64,000 nt of DNA. Origin: Mytilisepta virgata (lineage: Eukaryota > Mollusca > Bivalvia > Mytilida > Mytilidae). This document shows positions 36,831-48,767 of this stretch, piece after piece. The first letter of the stretch is position 1; every line of letters begins with the position of its first letter. The translations under genes were made by a program, and so were the position numbers. The notes below the pieces were generated by a model. The model saw only the letters and a program-made list of their open reading frames with translations. It was not told where the DNA came from and ran no database searches. Location of the stretch: NCBI GenBank assembly GCA_028015205.1, contig CM051520.1:64922694-64986693 (forward strand), in the 5' to 3' direction.

Positions 36831-39800
36831 TATACGGAGTGCGCGCTGACGTCCCACGGCCCCAGCATATAACAAAACGGGACGCCTCGGACTACGTTTT
36901 GGAGACTTAATTAAGTAAGTGTTGGTATCCCAAAATAATAAAGTCTAGTAACGCAGTCCTAATTAGCTACTGTACAGGGAAATGTTGAATGTGTTTTCCA
37001 ATAGAGAGGACCAACATATATGGTTTGAGGGTGGGGACCTTAACCATTTCTAATTCATATAAACGTGTGATTTTGAGGAACCCCCGCCCCGCCCGAAAAA
37101 AATCAATGAATGCATATTCCCATTAGGTGTAAGAAGATATGTCATATTAAGTTTGGAATCTTAAAGGTTTCAAAATTAAAGAGACAAACATATTTTCAGA
37201 GAGGTGGGGAGGGGGGTTAAACCCCATAAAAACTCCCAATATACAATTATAGGATGGGGATATCAAAGGCTTTCAAGCCGAATCTAATTTGAGGGGTGGG
37301 CCAAGGGACTCCCCAATATACATCAATGACTAGGTCTTCCAATAACAAGTAAGAATATATATTGTTATAGGGTGGGGATCTCAAAGGTTTAAAAGTTACA
37401 AAATAATCTGTTTTGAAGGTTTGGGGTATACTGTAAGAAATATCTATGTTTACCTTAGAACAAGATATGAAATCCGCGGATCCAACTTGTATCCCTGGAT
37501 TTCATATCAGTTTGTAATGGATTAAATTGATATTTCTTACCGCGGAGTTTGTTATCTAAGTGAAATATATGGGTAAAACGGCATTTGATATTCCGAAAAC
37601 TTTTAATGTTTTTTTCTGTTATATGTATTTGTTCTCGCATAACCGTATATGTGCATCATCATCGGATTAACTAATTAATTCGTGTTAAAAATGGTAATAA
37701 AATTAAAATCTTAGTAATTTAAACGGAATCCTTGTTACAGCTCAATTTGAAAAAAATCAAATTGCGGCCGAGTTAAATTATGTTTATTCGAAACGATAAC
37801 GGTAACCTTGTATTCTTAATCAACGGGAAACATTTTTCATTTTGATTTGTGATTTATAGACGAATATATAATCAGTCCCTACTGGATGTGAAGCGCATTG
37901 ATGAAAGTTACTCGTTAAATCGGACAAACAAAAACAGCCGAAAACATATTTCTGAAATTACGTTTAGCCGGTGTCACATACTAGATTTCGACCGCCTCGG
38001 TGGTCTCGTGGTAGCGTGCTCGCCCCGGTGCGGAAGGTCGCGGGTTCGATTCCCGGCCGGGTCAAACCAAAGACATTAAAATTGGTATTTGCTGCTTCTC
38101 CGCCAAGCACGCGGCATCTATGAGTAAGAGCAAAGAACTGGTCGGCTCGGAGTATAATGTGTCCGAGTGAGGTGATATGTCTTCCTGCGGACAGTTACCT
38201 GGTGAGCTAGCACATTAAAAATCCGACTTAGCGTGTCGGTCTAGTACAAAGCAGGGATCATATTTATTATCATAACACATCCATACTAGATTTCTCCCCT
38301 ACTGAGTTTTCCCCCAGCAAAAATGGATACATACAGAGTTTTTCCCCCGTACAATTTAATATATACTGACCACCCCCCCCCCCCCCCTTGAAATTAAGGT
38401 AGGTAAAATGAGTATATACAAGATTTTCCCCCTAGACCGAATCCATACTTGATTTTCCCTCTTGATTCTATCTACTAAAAAAACGATGCCCTGATTTCTG
38501 TCTCGTTCGAATTTTCAGTTAACTATATGGTGAATTGCCAGTGTGATGTAACCATTGATTAATATTCTTTTTGGGTCATTCAAACTTCCCTGTTGGGTGT
38601 GGGTTCAACATGTTGAAGACATCGTGGTGACCTCTGAATATATATTTCTGTAATTTCGTTTGTTGATATGCTGGTGCATTTGCGACTTTTTCCCATATCC
38701 GTTCTTTTTCTGTTGAATTTTGTGCACGATCAAGGTCTTTGACAATTTACTTTCGGGAGAGAAATATGATGTGAACGTAAATGTGGCAAAGAGACAACTT
38801 CCCAACCAAAGAGTGAAAATCAACTCAAAGCCATATATGACGAGGATCCACCCAACCCATAGGGATAGGCGAAGAAATTATGGCGGAGATAAAATGTTTT
38901 GTGGGATCACGTAGCTCCCATGTACATCTAGCCAAAGTGGAATTAAAAATTACGAAGTGAGAAAACTCAGTTCAAAATGTCCGATTCCTATGTGTGAACG
39001 AGGTATCAGAAAAAAATGGCCAAACATGACAATGAACAATAGAAATTTACAAAGGACTGCTAGGAGTAATTGGTATTCCAGCCCCAGATCTCTTTTAAAC
39101 CGACCGAATTTTAGCTCATCTGGCCGAAGCCAGTGTAAGGTACATGTATTGCCATCACTTGCCGTCCGTCATCCGCTAACTTTTCACGTATTCGAATGCA
39201 TTCTCCTGAACATGAATAACCGACAGATCATAATGATTATTTTCCTTTACATTGATAGAAGAGTATTTGTCAGCTCGCTTGATTTGAAACGCGATATAAA
39301 ATGCCGAAACTTCGTTTTTCAAAAAACTGTTTTTTTAGTTGGGAAAAGTGGGTCGAGTTCGATCCTGGTTAGTAATTTAACGCAATCATGTGTGGTACAT
39401 GTTCTTTCTCATAAGTCCGACGACCCGATACTTTTTTGCATTGAAAAATGTCTTCAAAGATATCATTTTCCGAAAGTTTCAAAAGATAAATACACGTATG
39501 CGCAGATTTGTTCCATGTATTCAAAGTGACCTGATTTTAACATAATTTTGATGGTATATTCGTGGACTACTGAACAAAATATATTCAGGAAAGGTGCATT
39601 ACAGGTGACAAAGGCAATCTGAAAACCAGTTCAAAATTCGATATCAACGTCAAAACTGCAGTAGGTCAAACGGAAAAACACACAAAATAACTGTATGCAT
39701 AAAAAACGGTATATTTCAACTTGTTTAGATTTAACATCCGTTTTATAAAACGCTGCAACGTCGTTATTAATGAAAAGGGAATAATTTGGTTCGGGCCAAA

Positions 39801-40497
39801 ATTTGATAATTTAGTAAACCAACGCGTTTTATTCTCTTAAAAGGCCGGTGACCCCATTTTTTTTTATTTTTGCGTCTGACAGTGTCTTTTAAGTTGATCA
39901 TTTTCTGAAAGTTTGAAAAAGTTTTTATTATTGGTCGACTTTTTTCTACGCACAAAAATCCTAGTAAAAAGGTAAGATAAAAAATGGCGGGAGATGACGT
40001 CATATCTTTTAAACGACATCGGAGGCCATATATATATATATTTGGCGTAATGATCTCGGTTCCTCATGATCAATTTGCATGCAAAATTTAAATGAATTAT
40101 TGTTGGTAGTTCAAATACCGTAATTCACTTCTAAACGATGAGATGACAGACGTAAGAACGATAAAAATGTCAGTTAGATTTACGATACAGGTACTCATAG
40201 AATATACATGTATACATTGTAACACATAGAATACAGTTAAATTTATAAATTTTATATTCATTTATAGCAGGGCACCAATAGCAAAAACGGTGAAGATACG
40301 GAAAACGAAGAAATAAATGTATGTATAGAATAGCTTTGTGCATAATCCAAACCCCGGTACAGGCAAACCTAATAAACCAGGCCATTACATTCATTTGTGT
40401 CTCTTTTAAAGCATAAGCCATGTATGATGCAATACGTACAGTCTTACAGTCATGATTAACATTTATACAAATTCCTCCGATATCAAACGGCCTTTTC
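36831..40497. repeat. array unit 3 (short form with SINE, 3667 bp)
   Basis: Collinear with units 1 and 2. It carries the SINE at 37990-38281, a C15 run at 38373-38387 and TGACGTCA at 39995-40002. The 190-codon frame 38957-39529 (+) corresponds to the frames in units 2 and 4 and is built from dispersed repeats. Confidence 0.85.
37990..38281 (+). mobile_element. tRNA-derived SINE in unit 3 with 13-bp target duplication
   Basis: The tRNA-like head begins GACCGCCTCGGTGG, with box A-like TGGTCTCGTGG and a perfect box B GGTTCGATTCC. The body has 'CCGCCAAGCACGCGGC' and 'GTCTTCCTGCGGACAGTTACC'. Flanks are exact 13-bp direct repeats CATACTAGATTTC (37977-37989 and 38282-38294). The tail lacks about 55 bp that the unit 2 copy retains. 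Units 1 and 4 have the empty site. Confidence 0.9.
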
Positions 40498-43400
40498 TAT
40501 ACAGAGTGCGCGCTGACGTCCCATGGCCCCAGCATATCACAAAACGGGCCGCCTCGGACTACGTTTTGGAGACTTAATTAAGTTAGTGTTGGTATCCCAA
40601 AATAATAAAGTCTAGTAAACGCAGTCCTAATTAGCTACTGTACAGGGAAATGTTGAATGTGTTTTCCAATAGAGAGGACCAACATATATGGTTTGAGGGT
40701 GGGGACCTTAACCATTTCTAATTCATATAAACGTGTGATTTTGAGGAACCCTCACCCAGCCCGAAAAAATCAATGAATGCATATTCCCATTAGGTGTAAG
40801 AATATATGTCATATTAAGTTTGGAATCTTAAAGGTTTCAAAATTAAAGGGACAAATATATTTTTAGGGAGGTGGGGAGGGGGTGGGGGTTAAACCCCATA
40901 AAAATCTCCCAATATACAATTATAGGTTGGGGATATCAAAGGCTTTCAAGCCGAATCTAATTTGAGGGGTGGGCCAAGGGACTCCCCAATATACATCAAT
41001 GACTATGTCTTCCAATAACAAGTAAGAATATATATTGTTATAGGGTGGGATCTCAAAGGTTTAAAAGTTACAAAATAATCTGTTTTAAAGGTTTGGGGTA
41101 TACTGTAAGAAATATCCATGTTTACCTTAGAACAAGATATGAAATCCGCAGATACAACGTGTATCCCTCATATCAGTTTGTAATGGATTAAATTGATATT
41201 TCTTACCGCGGAGCCAGATTTATCCGCGGTATGCAGAACTGTATGCAGGGTGTGTTATCTAAGTAAAATATATGGGTTAAACGGCATTTGATATTCCGAA
41301 AACTTTTTAATGTTTTTTTTCTGTTATATGTATTTGTTCTCGCATAACCGTATATGTGCATCATCATCAGATTAACTAATTAATCCGTGTTAAAAATGGT
41401 AATAAAATTAAAATGTTAGTAATATAAACGGAATCCTTGTTACAACTCAATTTGAAAAAAAATCAAATTGCGGCCGAGTTAAATTATCTGTTTATTCATA
41501 ACGATAACGGTAACCTCGTATTCTTAATCAATGAGAAACATTTTTCATTTTGATTTGTGATTTATAGACGAATATATAATCAGTCCCTACTGGGTGTGCA
41601 GCGCATTGATGAAAGTTACTCGTACGATCGGACAAACAAAAACAGCCGAAAACATATGTCTGAAATTACGTTCACCGGTGTCACATACTAGATTTCCCCC
41701 CTACTGAGTTTTCGCCCAGGAAAAATGGATATATACAGAGTTTTTCAGTTAACTATATGGTGAATTGCCATTGTGATTTAACCATTGATTAATATTCTTT
41801 TTGGTTCATTCAAACTTCCCTGTTGGGTGTGGTTTCAACATGTTGAAGACATCGTGGTGACCTCTGAATGTATATTTCTGTAATTTCGTTTGGTGATATG
41901 CTGGTGCATTTGCGACTTTTTCCCATATCCGTTCTTTTTCTGTTGAATTTCGTGCACGATCAAGGTTTTTGATTATTTACTTTCGGGAGAGAAATATGAT
42001 GTGAACGTAAATGGGGAATGTGTCAAAGAGACAACTTCCCAACCAAAGAGTAAACATCAACTCAAAGCCATATATGGCGAGGATCCACCCCACCCCTATG
42101 GATAGGCGAAGAAATAATGGCGGAGTTAAAATGTTTTGTGGGATCACGTACCTCCCTTGTACATCTAGAAATTTACAAAGGACTGCTAGGAGTAATTGGT
42201 ATTCCAGCCCCAGATCTCCTTTATACCGACCGAATTTTAGCTCATCTGGCCGAAGCCTGTGTAAGGTACATGTATTGCCATCACTTGCCGTCCGTCATCC
42301 GCTAACTTTTCACGTATTCGAATGCATTCTCCTGAACATGAATAACCGACAGATCATAATGATTATTTTCCTTTACATTGATAGAAGGGTATTTGTCAGC
42401 TCGCTTGATTTGAAACGCGATATAAAATGCCGAAACTTCGTTTTTCAAAAAACTGTTTTTTTAGTTGGGAGAAGTGGCTCGAGTTCGATCCTGGTTAGTA
42501 ATTTAACGCAATCATGTGTGGTACATGTTCTTTCTCATAAGTCCGGTGACCTGATACTTTTTTTGCATTTAAACATGTCTTCAAAGATGATCATTTTCCG
42601 AAAGTTTCAAAAGATAAATACACGTATGCGCAGATTTGTTCCATGTATTCAAAGTGACCTGAGTTTAACATAATTTTGATAGTACATTCGTGGACAACTG
42701 AACAAAATATATTCAGGAAAGGTGCATCACAGGTGACAAAGGCAATCTGAAAACCAGTTCAAAATTCGATATCAACGTCAAAACTGCAGTAGGTCACACG
42801 GAAAAACACAAAAAAATAACTGTATGCATAAAAACGGTATATTTCAACTTGTTTAGATTTAACATTCGTTTTATAAAACGCTGCAACGTCGTTATTAATG
42901 AAGGGGGAATACCTTGGTTCCCGCAAAAATTCGATAATTTAGTAAACTAACGCGTTTTAATCTGTTAAAAGGCCGGTGACCCCATTTTTTTTTTATTTTT
43001 GCATCTGACTGTGTCTTCTAAGATGATCATTTTCTAAAAGTTTGAAAAAGTTTTTATTATTGGTCGACTTTTTTCTATACACAAAAGCCTTGTTAATATG
43101 TAAGATAAAAATAATGGCAAGAGATGACGTCATGTCTTTTACACGACATTGGAGATCGTATATTTCTTTTGGCGTAATGATCACGGTTCCTCATGATCAA
43201 TTTGCATGCAAAATTTAAATGAATTATTGTTGGTAGTTCAAATACCGTTACGGTAATTCCCTTCTAAACGATAAGATGACAGACGTTAGAACGATAAAAA
43301 TGTCAGTTAGATTTACGATACAGGTACTCATAGAATATACATGTATACATTGTAACACATAGAATACAGTTAAATTGATGAATTTTATATTCATTCTAGC

Positions 43401-43629
43401 AGGGCACCAATAGTAAAAATGATGAAGATGTGGAAAACAAAGAAATAAAAGTATGTATAGAATGTCTTTGTGCATAATCCAAACCCCGGCACATGGAAAC
43501 CGAATAAACCAGGCCATTACATTCATTGGTGTCTCTTTTAAAGCATAAGTCATGTATGATGCAATACGTACAACCTTACAGTTATGATTAACATTTATAC
43601 AAATTCCTCCGATATCAAACGGCCTTTTC
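40498..43629. repeat. array unit 4 (short form, internal deletions, 3132 bp)
   Basis: Collinear with the other units, without a SINE. It has two private deletions: one after 'ACAGAGTTTTTCAGTT' (about 41745) and one at 'ACATCTAGAAATTTAC' (about 42165). The second fuses two repeat-derived frames into the longest open frame in the window, 42011-42673 (220 codons). TGACGTCA is at 43125-43132, but the preceding GGCGGGA is changed to GGCAAGA. The right end is not the short junction: CGGCCTTTTC continues into GCATTTAAAAGG of module X1. Confidence 0.85.
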
Positions 43630-43784
43630 GCATTTAAAAGGAATGTTTTGCAAAAAAATCCATTTTTGCTTCACTTTTTGACACTTTGGAATAATTATCT
43701 CCCTAAATTATTTTCTTCAAGTTGAGATTGCCATTTTTCACCAGACAAAATGAAAGTATAGACTTCACAAATTCTTCATTTTTA

Positions 43785-44703
43785 TTGGCTATGCCAGGGT
43801 GAGCTTTTGCCATCACTTTGCGTCCGTCGTCCGTCCGTCCGTCGTAAACTTTTCTGAAACCGCTGGGCCGATTGGTTTGAAACTTAATAGGAATGATCTA
43901 TGACATGTTCTCTACAAACGATCCTCAATTTTGTTTTGATCTGACATAAAACATGGCTGTTGTAGCTAAAAATAAAATAAAGGGGTGCATGTGTTGTTTT
44001 TGGCTTATAACATAAAAACCGTTACAGATATCAAAAATCTGACGGTGTAAAATTGATCAGCATGACAAGTTCTACACAACCAGAAATTTTGAAGGAAATC
44101 CCAAAACCAATTTAGGAGTTATTGCCCTTTTTGAGTCAAATTTTCAAAATTTAACATTTTTCGTCACTTATCTCCAAAACAATTTGAGATAGAAGTGAAA
44201 TGTAAATTTGAAAAATGTTTGCCATGTTGAGATCTACATACCCAGAAATTTTAAAGGAAATCCCAAAATCCATTTAGAAGTTATTGCACTTTTTTTGTCA
44301 ATTTTTCAAAATTTTAACATTTTTGCATTTATCTCCAAAACTATTTGAGATAGAAGTGAAATGTAAATTGAAAAATGTTTGCCATGTTGAGATCTACCTA
44401 CCTTAAAATTTTGAAGGGAATCCCAAATTCTATTTAGGTGTTATTGGTTTGTGTAATTTGAGGTCGGGTTCTGTTACATTTATTTAAGGTTCACCCTTAT
44501 TCCTGGACAATTTTATCAACTTCCTGCCAGGACTACCACCATCAGGGAACATATTTTAACATTAAACCTTATGAAAGATAAATCTTCAACAAATTTTTCC
44601 TGAACAATTGAACCAATTGCAACAAACTTGGTCAAATAGTTGATTAATTGTCCAATGAAAACCAGACTCCATGTGAGCGACACATGCTCTGGTGAGCCTC
44701 TTG
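43785..44703 (+). mobile_element. TAGCTC-family insertion, with an empty site in X3
   Basis: It begins near TTGGCTATGCCAGGGTGAGC, with TTTTGCCATCACTTTGCGTCC and repeated CCGTC, and ends CTCTGGTGAGCCTCTTG. Inside are two tandem modules of about 180 bp with 'ATCTCCAAAAC' and 'GCCATGTTGAGATCTAC'. X3 reads straight from TTCTTCATTTTT to AACAAACAATC with no insert, so the boundaries of one mobile unit are visible. No target duplication is seen; the join fits insertion between two T residues. Confidence 0.7.
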
Positions 44704-45837
44704 TTAACAAAAGTGATTAAATCCATGATGATCGGAAGACATTATTAAAAAGTATTCATATTTTTGAATAGAAAAAAGGATTGAGAAAGCGATGGATAAA
44801 TGTTTTTCGTGATGCAAAATAAAGTAAAACACTGATAAGTTCCGATTATGGACAGAATCTGCACATTACAAGTTTTATATCTATAGGAAGCTCTGATTGT
44901 CAACAACGCTATAATGCATTTTTGAAAAAAAATACACACTTTAAAAAGGTGGGTTAGATATCGGCCAGTCTTACCGAGATTTAAAAAAAAACCGTTGAGT
45001 CAGAACTTTGGAACAACTGAGCGCAATGTATTATTTCATTTAAAAGTATGTTAATTAGAAGCATCTTGACGCACTTTGAAATAATTATCAAAATATTTTC
45101 TTATGAGTTTTTTTGGAGAATTATGATTGTCTCAGCTCGTTTGCTGTTTTCAATTCTAAACTTTTTTATATCATTTTTGTTGGGTTTTCGGTGACGAATT
45201 TATCTCCGCACTTTCGAATGAAGGTTCAGATGATGTTTTCATTATCTCCGTACGTCCGTCACACTTTCTTGTGACATCAACTTTTCTTTTTTGAGTGCAT
45301 ACCAACTGTACATATGTAGATGTTCAGTAGGGTTTTAAAATAAATTTTGATTTCCACAGGTGTTGAATTTTTGATAATTGTGAATAATAATACTTCATTG
45401 CATCAAGTGGATAGAAAGGTATTCATATCATGTTTTTTTAACATGTTTAAGATGGGATTGTAATCGGAAAACCAAGTTGCGCTGTTTTTCATTTTGGCAA
45501 CTAATTGGTTGTTGGATAAAGATCTGAAAGCATAACTGACCCCTTCAAAAATTTGACAATCAATGGGAGTTAAAAAGGCCTTGTGTTTACTGCTACCGTC
45601 TACTCTTTTTCAAAAGATCGTTACGTAAAATGAACAAAAAAACTTAAATGTATACCAGTGAAGTATTTTGAAAAAAAAAAAATTTCAATCGCATTGAGCT
45701 GTCTCCGCAAATTATGAAACGTTTGACGTCACATGAATGTCAGATTAACAAGTTAAGTTCAGAAGAATTTTTTATACAAAGAACTGGGCAGTACTTATAA
45801 AGACTTTATTGCTGTGTTGTTAATATGCTTGAATTTA

Positions 45838-46400
45838 GACTACATCTTTGTTGAGTTTGGAGGACAGGTTTTTAAACAGAAAATCGACATTCCGATGGGG
45901 ACAAACTGTGCTCCGCAGACCTATGAGGCTAAATTCCTTCAGAGGCTACCGAATCGAAAAGAAAGGAAACCATCACAGTGCTTTAGTTCCCGCTATAAAG
46001 ATGATGTTCTGTCACTTCAAGGATTCCCTACATCTCATCTTTCCAGGGGACCTTGAAATTAATGAGACCACGGACATTCATTTCTGCTTCATATCTAGAT
46101 TTGTACTTGTAGTTAGGTAATAATAGACAATTGAAGTTAAAAGTTTATGACAAACGTTATGATTTTAAATTTCCGATTGTGAACTTCCTCTTTCTTAGCA
46201 GTAACATACCAAGGTCTAACATACCTATAATAGTTAGATTTCACGCCCTTCTTGACATGACATTTCACTTGTTTTTACTCACTGGCACTGTATCGGGAGC
46301 AGTTAAGGGGCAGGACATGCTTACCCTTCAGGAGCACCTAGTGTCATTTCTGGTTTTTAGTTGGGGTTCATATTGCTAAACTACGTGCTTTAGTTTCTGT
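45838..46400 (+). pseudogene. Penelope-like reverse transcriptase relic, copy 1
   Basis: The frame from 45838 shows FVEFGGQVFKQKIDIPMGTN then CAP, the conserved 'GIPMGTNCAP' block of Penelope-like reverse transcriptases, and then RYKDDVLS, the catalytic motif with the Asp pair (usually YIDD). Between them the usual LLADLFL-type stretch is missing. After 46056 the frame shifts at least twice; 46131-46200 again reads KLKVYDKRYDFKFPIVNF and SSNIP, and then most of the C-terminus is deleted. The 3' region (GCTTACCCTTCAGGAGCACC) is at 46318. Such an element normally copies RNA into DNA by target-primed synthesis; this copy is dead. Confidence 0.75.
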
Positions 46401-47032
46401 GCTGCCTTTTTTTTTGTTATTATAAATGTTTTTTGTTATCATAAATGTAATAAGAAACACAGCAAAAACAAGACTTCGTTTTTGTAGTCCGTTTTGGTAA
46501 GCCGAGATTGCTCTGAAGTCTGTCACCCATTTTTATGTGACATGCTGGAGCCGTGGGACGTCACAGCGATTATCAGTATAGAAAACATGAAAATTGCCGA
46601 CCCAGACTTGGGGCGGCAGTTATTAGACTCAAAATGGTAATATATTAAATTTTAAGTAGATAAATCATACATTTACATCATTTGATTACTTATTCATTTT
46701 TCTCTATGCATATGCAGAACACCATCTGACATTATAGAGGAGCCTAAGGAAATGTCAGTCTAATGTGTCTTGTACCAGTCTTTTTAGCCATTTTTCACCA
46801 TTTTAAGAATATTTACACTGGAAACAATAAGAAAAATCTTTTCATGTACTTATTAATCAAGTTTCATTTTTTAAGTACATTTTGTAGGAAGGCTAAAAAG
46901 ATTCCAACAGGATTTGGAAATCGTCCACGTTGTTTTCTCGTTCATATAAAAGGGACTTTAGGTTAGAAAATAATGCGGGTTAAAGAGGTCATATGCATAA
47001 ATTTACTACCACAAAAAAGATGAAATAACGCC

Positions 47033-47800
47033 ATCTTTGTCGAGTTTAGAGGACAGGTTTTTAAACAGAAAATCGGCATTCCGATGGGGACAAACTGTGC
47101 TCCGTAGACCTATGAGGCTAAATATCTTCAGGGCTACTGAATCGAAAAGAAAAGAAACTATGACAGTGCTTTAGTTCCCGCTATTAAGATGATGTTCTGT
47201 CACTTCTAGGATTACCTACATCTCATCGTTCCAGGGGACCTTGAAATTACAGAGACCACAGACACACTCACTTCTGCTTCATATCTAGATTTTTACTTGT
47301 AGTTAGGATATAATGGACAACTGAAGTTAAACGTTTATGACAAACGTTCTGATTTTAAATTTCCGATTGTGAACTTCCTATTTCTTAGCAGTAGCATACC
47401 AAGGTCTCCAGCCTATGGTGTGTGCATATCAAAATTTATTCCTTACAGCTGTGCATGTGATTTATACAGCAACTGTCTCGTCAGTGATTAAATCCATGAT
47501 GATCGTTGATCCAAGATTGCTGTCACATAAACCTCTGAGACATGGTTCTGTTCAGTCTCAAATTTTTACGGTCTTCATCACGAATTGATTGCAATTGGCC
47601 GATACGAAGTTTCTATCAATAGTATGAGATACGATATCTTTAGTTAGATTTCACGCCCTTCTTGACATGACATTTCACTGGTTTTTACTCACTGGCAATG
47701 TAACGGGAGCAATTAAGGGGCAGGACATGCTTACCTATCAGGAGCACCTGGTTTCATTCCTCGTTTTTAGTTGGGGTTCGTATTGCTAGACTTAGTGCTT
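47033..47800 (+). pseudogene. Penelope-like reverse transcriptase relic, copy 2
   Basis: It repeats the GIPMGTNCAP block (about 47080-47105), but with a TAG stop directly after it. It then repeats the frameshifted YLDL and DKRSDFKFPIVNF segments and IPRSPAYGV before diverging. The 3' region with GCTTACCTATCAGGAGCACC is at 47728. It shares most lesions with copy 1, so the two were duplicated after inactivation. Confidence 0.7.
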
Positions 47801-48687
47801 TAGTTTCTGTGCTGCTTTTTTGTTATCATAAATGTAATATGAAACACAGCAAAAACAAGACTTCGTTTTGGTAGTCCGAGATTGCTCTGACGTTTGACAT
47901 CCATTATTATGTGACATGCTGAAGCCGTGGGACGTCAGAGCGATTGTCAGTATAGAAAACATGAAAATTGCCAACCCAGACTTGGGGCGGCAGTAATTAG
48001 ACTCGAAATGGTAATATATTAAATTTTAAGTAGATAAATCATACATGTACATCATTTGATTACTTATTCATTTTTCTCTATGAATATGCACATTTGCATA
48101 TTTGATTTTTTTATGGAGAAGGAGACATAACTCCAGAACACCATCTGACATTATAGAGGAGCCTACGGAAATATCAGTCTAATGAGTCTTGTAACAGTTT
48201 GTTAGCCATTTTTCATCATTTTCGTAACGATGATTTACAAAAAATAATTTAATTTGTTTAGTATAATTACGAATATTTACAATGGAAACAATAAGAAAAA
48301 TCTTTTCATGTACTTATTAATAAAGTTTCATTTATTAAATACATTTTGTAGAAAGGCTAAACAGATTCCAACAGCATTTGGAAATCTTCCACGTTGTTTT
48401 CTCTTCCATATATAAGGGACTTCCGGTTAGAAAATAATGCGGGTTACATGGGTTATATGCATAAATTTACTACCACAAACGCACTCACGTGACAAATTGT
48501 TCAACGTGAAAGTGAAATGAAGAAAATTATGTGTTGAGGGAATAAAGCTTTCTTTTTTTTTCAATAAAATATACATATTCATAAAGAAAAATAAGTATGA
48601 TTTATCTAGTACGTAAAATTTGATATATTACGATTTGGAGTCTAACAACTGCCGCCCCATGTTAGGGTGGGCAATTTTCGAGTTTTC
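47033..48687. repeat. module X2 of the long-form unit
   Basis: A duplicate of the right part of X1, beginning in the PLE relic and running through a complete transposon (47872-48767) into unit F. Relative to X1 it has extra PLE C-terminal sequence (SPAYGV) and a segment around 47520-47640 also found in X3 near 53380-53520. Confidence 0.75.
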
Positions 48688-48767
48688 TATACGGAATGCG
48701 CGCTGACGTTCCACTGCCCCAGCATATCACAAAACGGGCCGTCAGACGTCAGAGCAAGCTTGGACTA
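47872..48767. mobile_element. nonautonomous DNA transposon with 8-bp target duplication (X2 copy)
   Basis: The ends are TAGTCCGAGATTGCTCTGACG at the left and the complement of a close relative at the right. The arms extend roughly 180-200 bp with about 80% similarity by eye. Exact 8-bp direct repeats CGTTTTGG flank it (47864-47871 and 48768-48775). The centre (about 48065-48590) has no transposase. Long arms with an 8-bp duplication could fit hAT, P or Mutator-type elements; I cannot decide. The last 80 bp of its right arm overlap the start of unit F. Confidence 0.75.

Larger units (their letters stand above)
43630..47032. repeat. module X1 of the long-form unit
   Basis: Similar to X3 (52197-54546) over its length, apart from the insertion 43785-44703. 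It contains a PLE relic (45838-46400) and the left arm and part of the centre of the 8-bp-duplication transposon (about 46500-46970). It ends abruptly in GATGAAATAACGC fused to CATCTTTGTCGAG, the start of X2. The fusion shows that X2 arose as a tandem duplication with a period of about 1.19 kb. The frames 44516-44710 and 44745-44939 (-) are not genes. Confidence 0.75.

Noticed and set aside
38008..38065. A functional tRNA gene
   Set aside because: Boxes A and B are present, but the anticodon arm does not fold well and the sequence continues into a SINE body and tail with target duplications.
45838..46200. Old virus-derived polymerase
   Set aside because: The IPMGTNCAP and YKDD context and the C-terminal YDKRxDFxFPIVNF segment match a Penelope-like retroelement, and no capsid or envelope coding is nearby.
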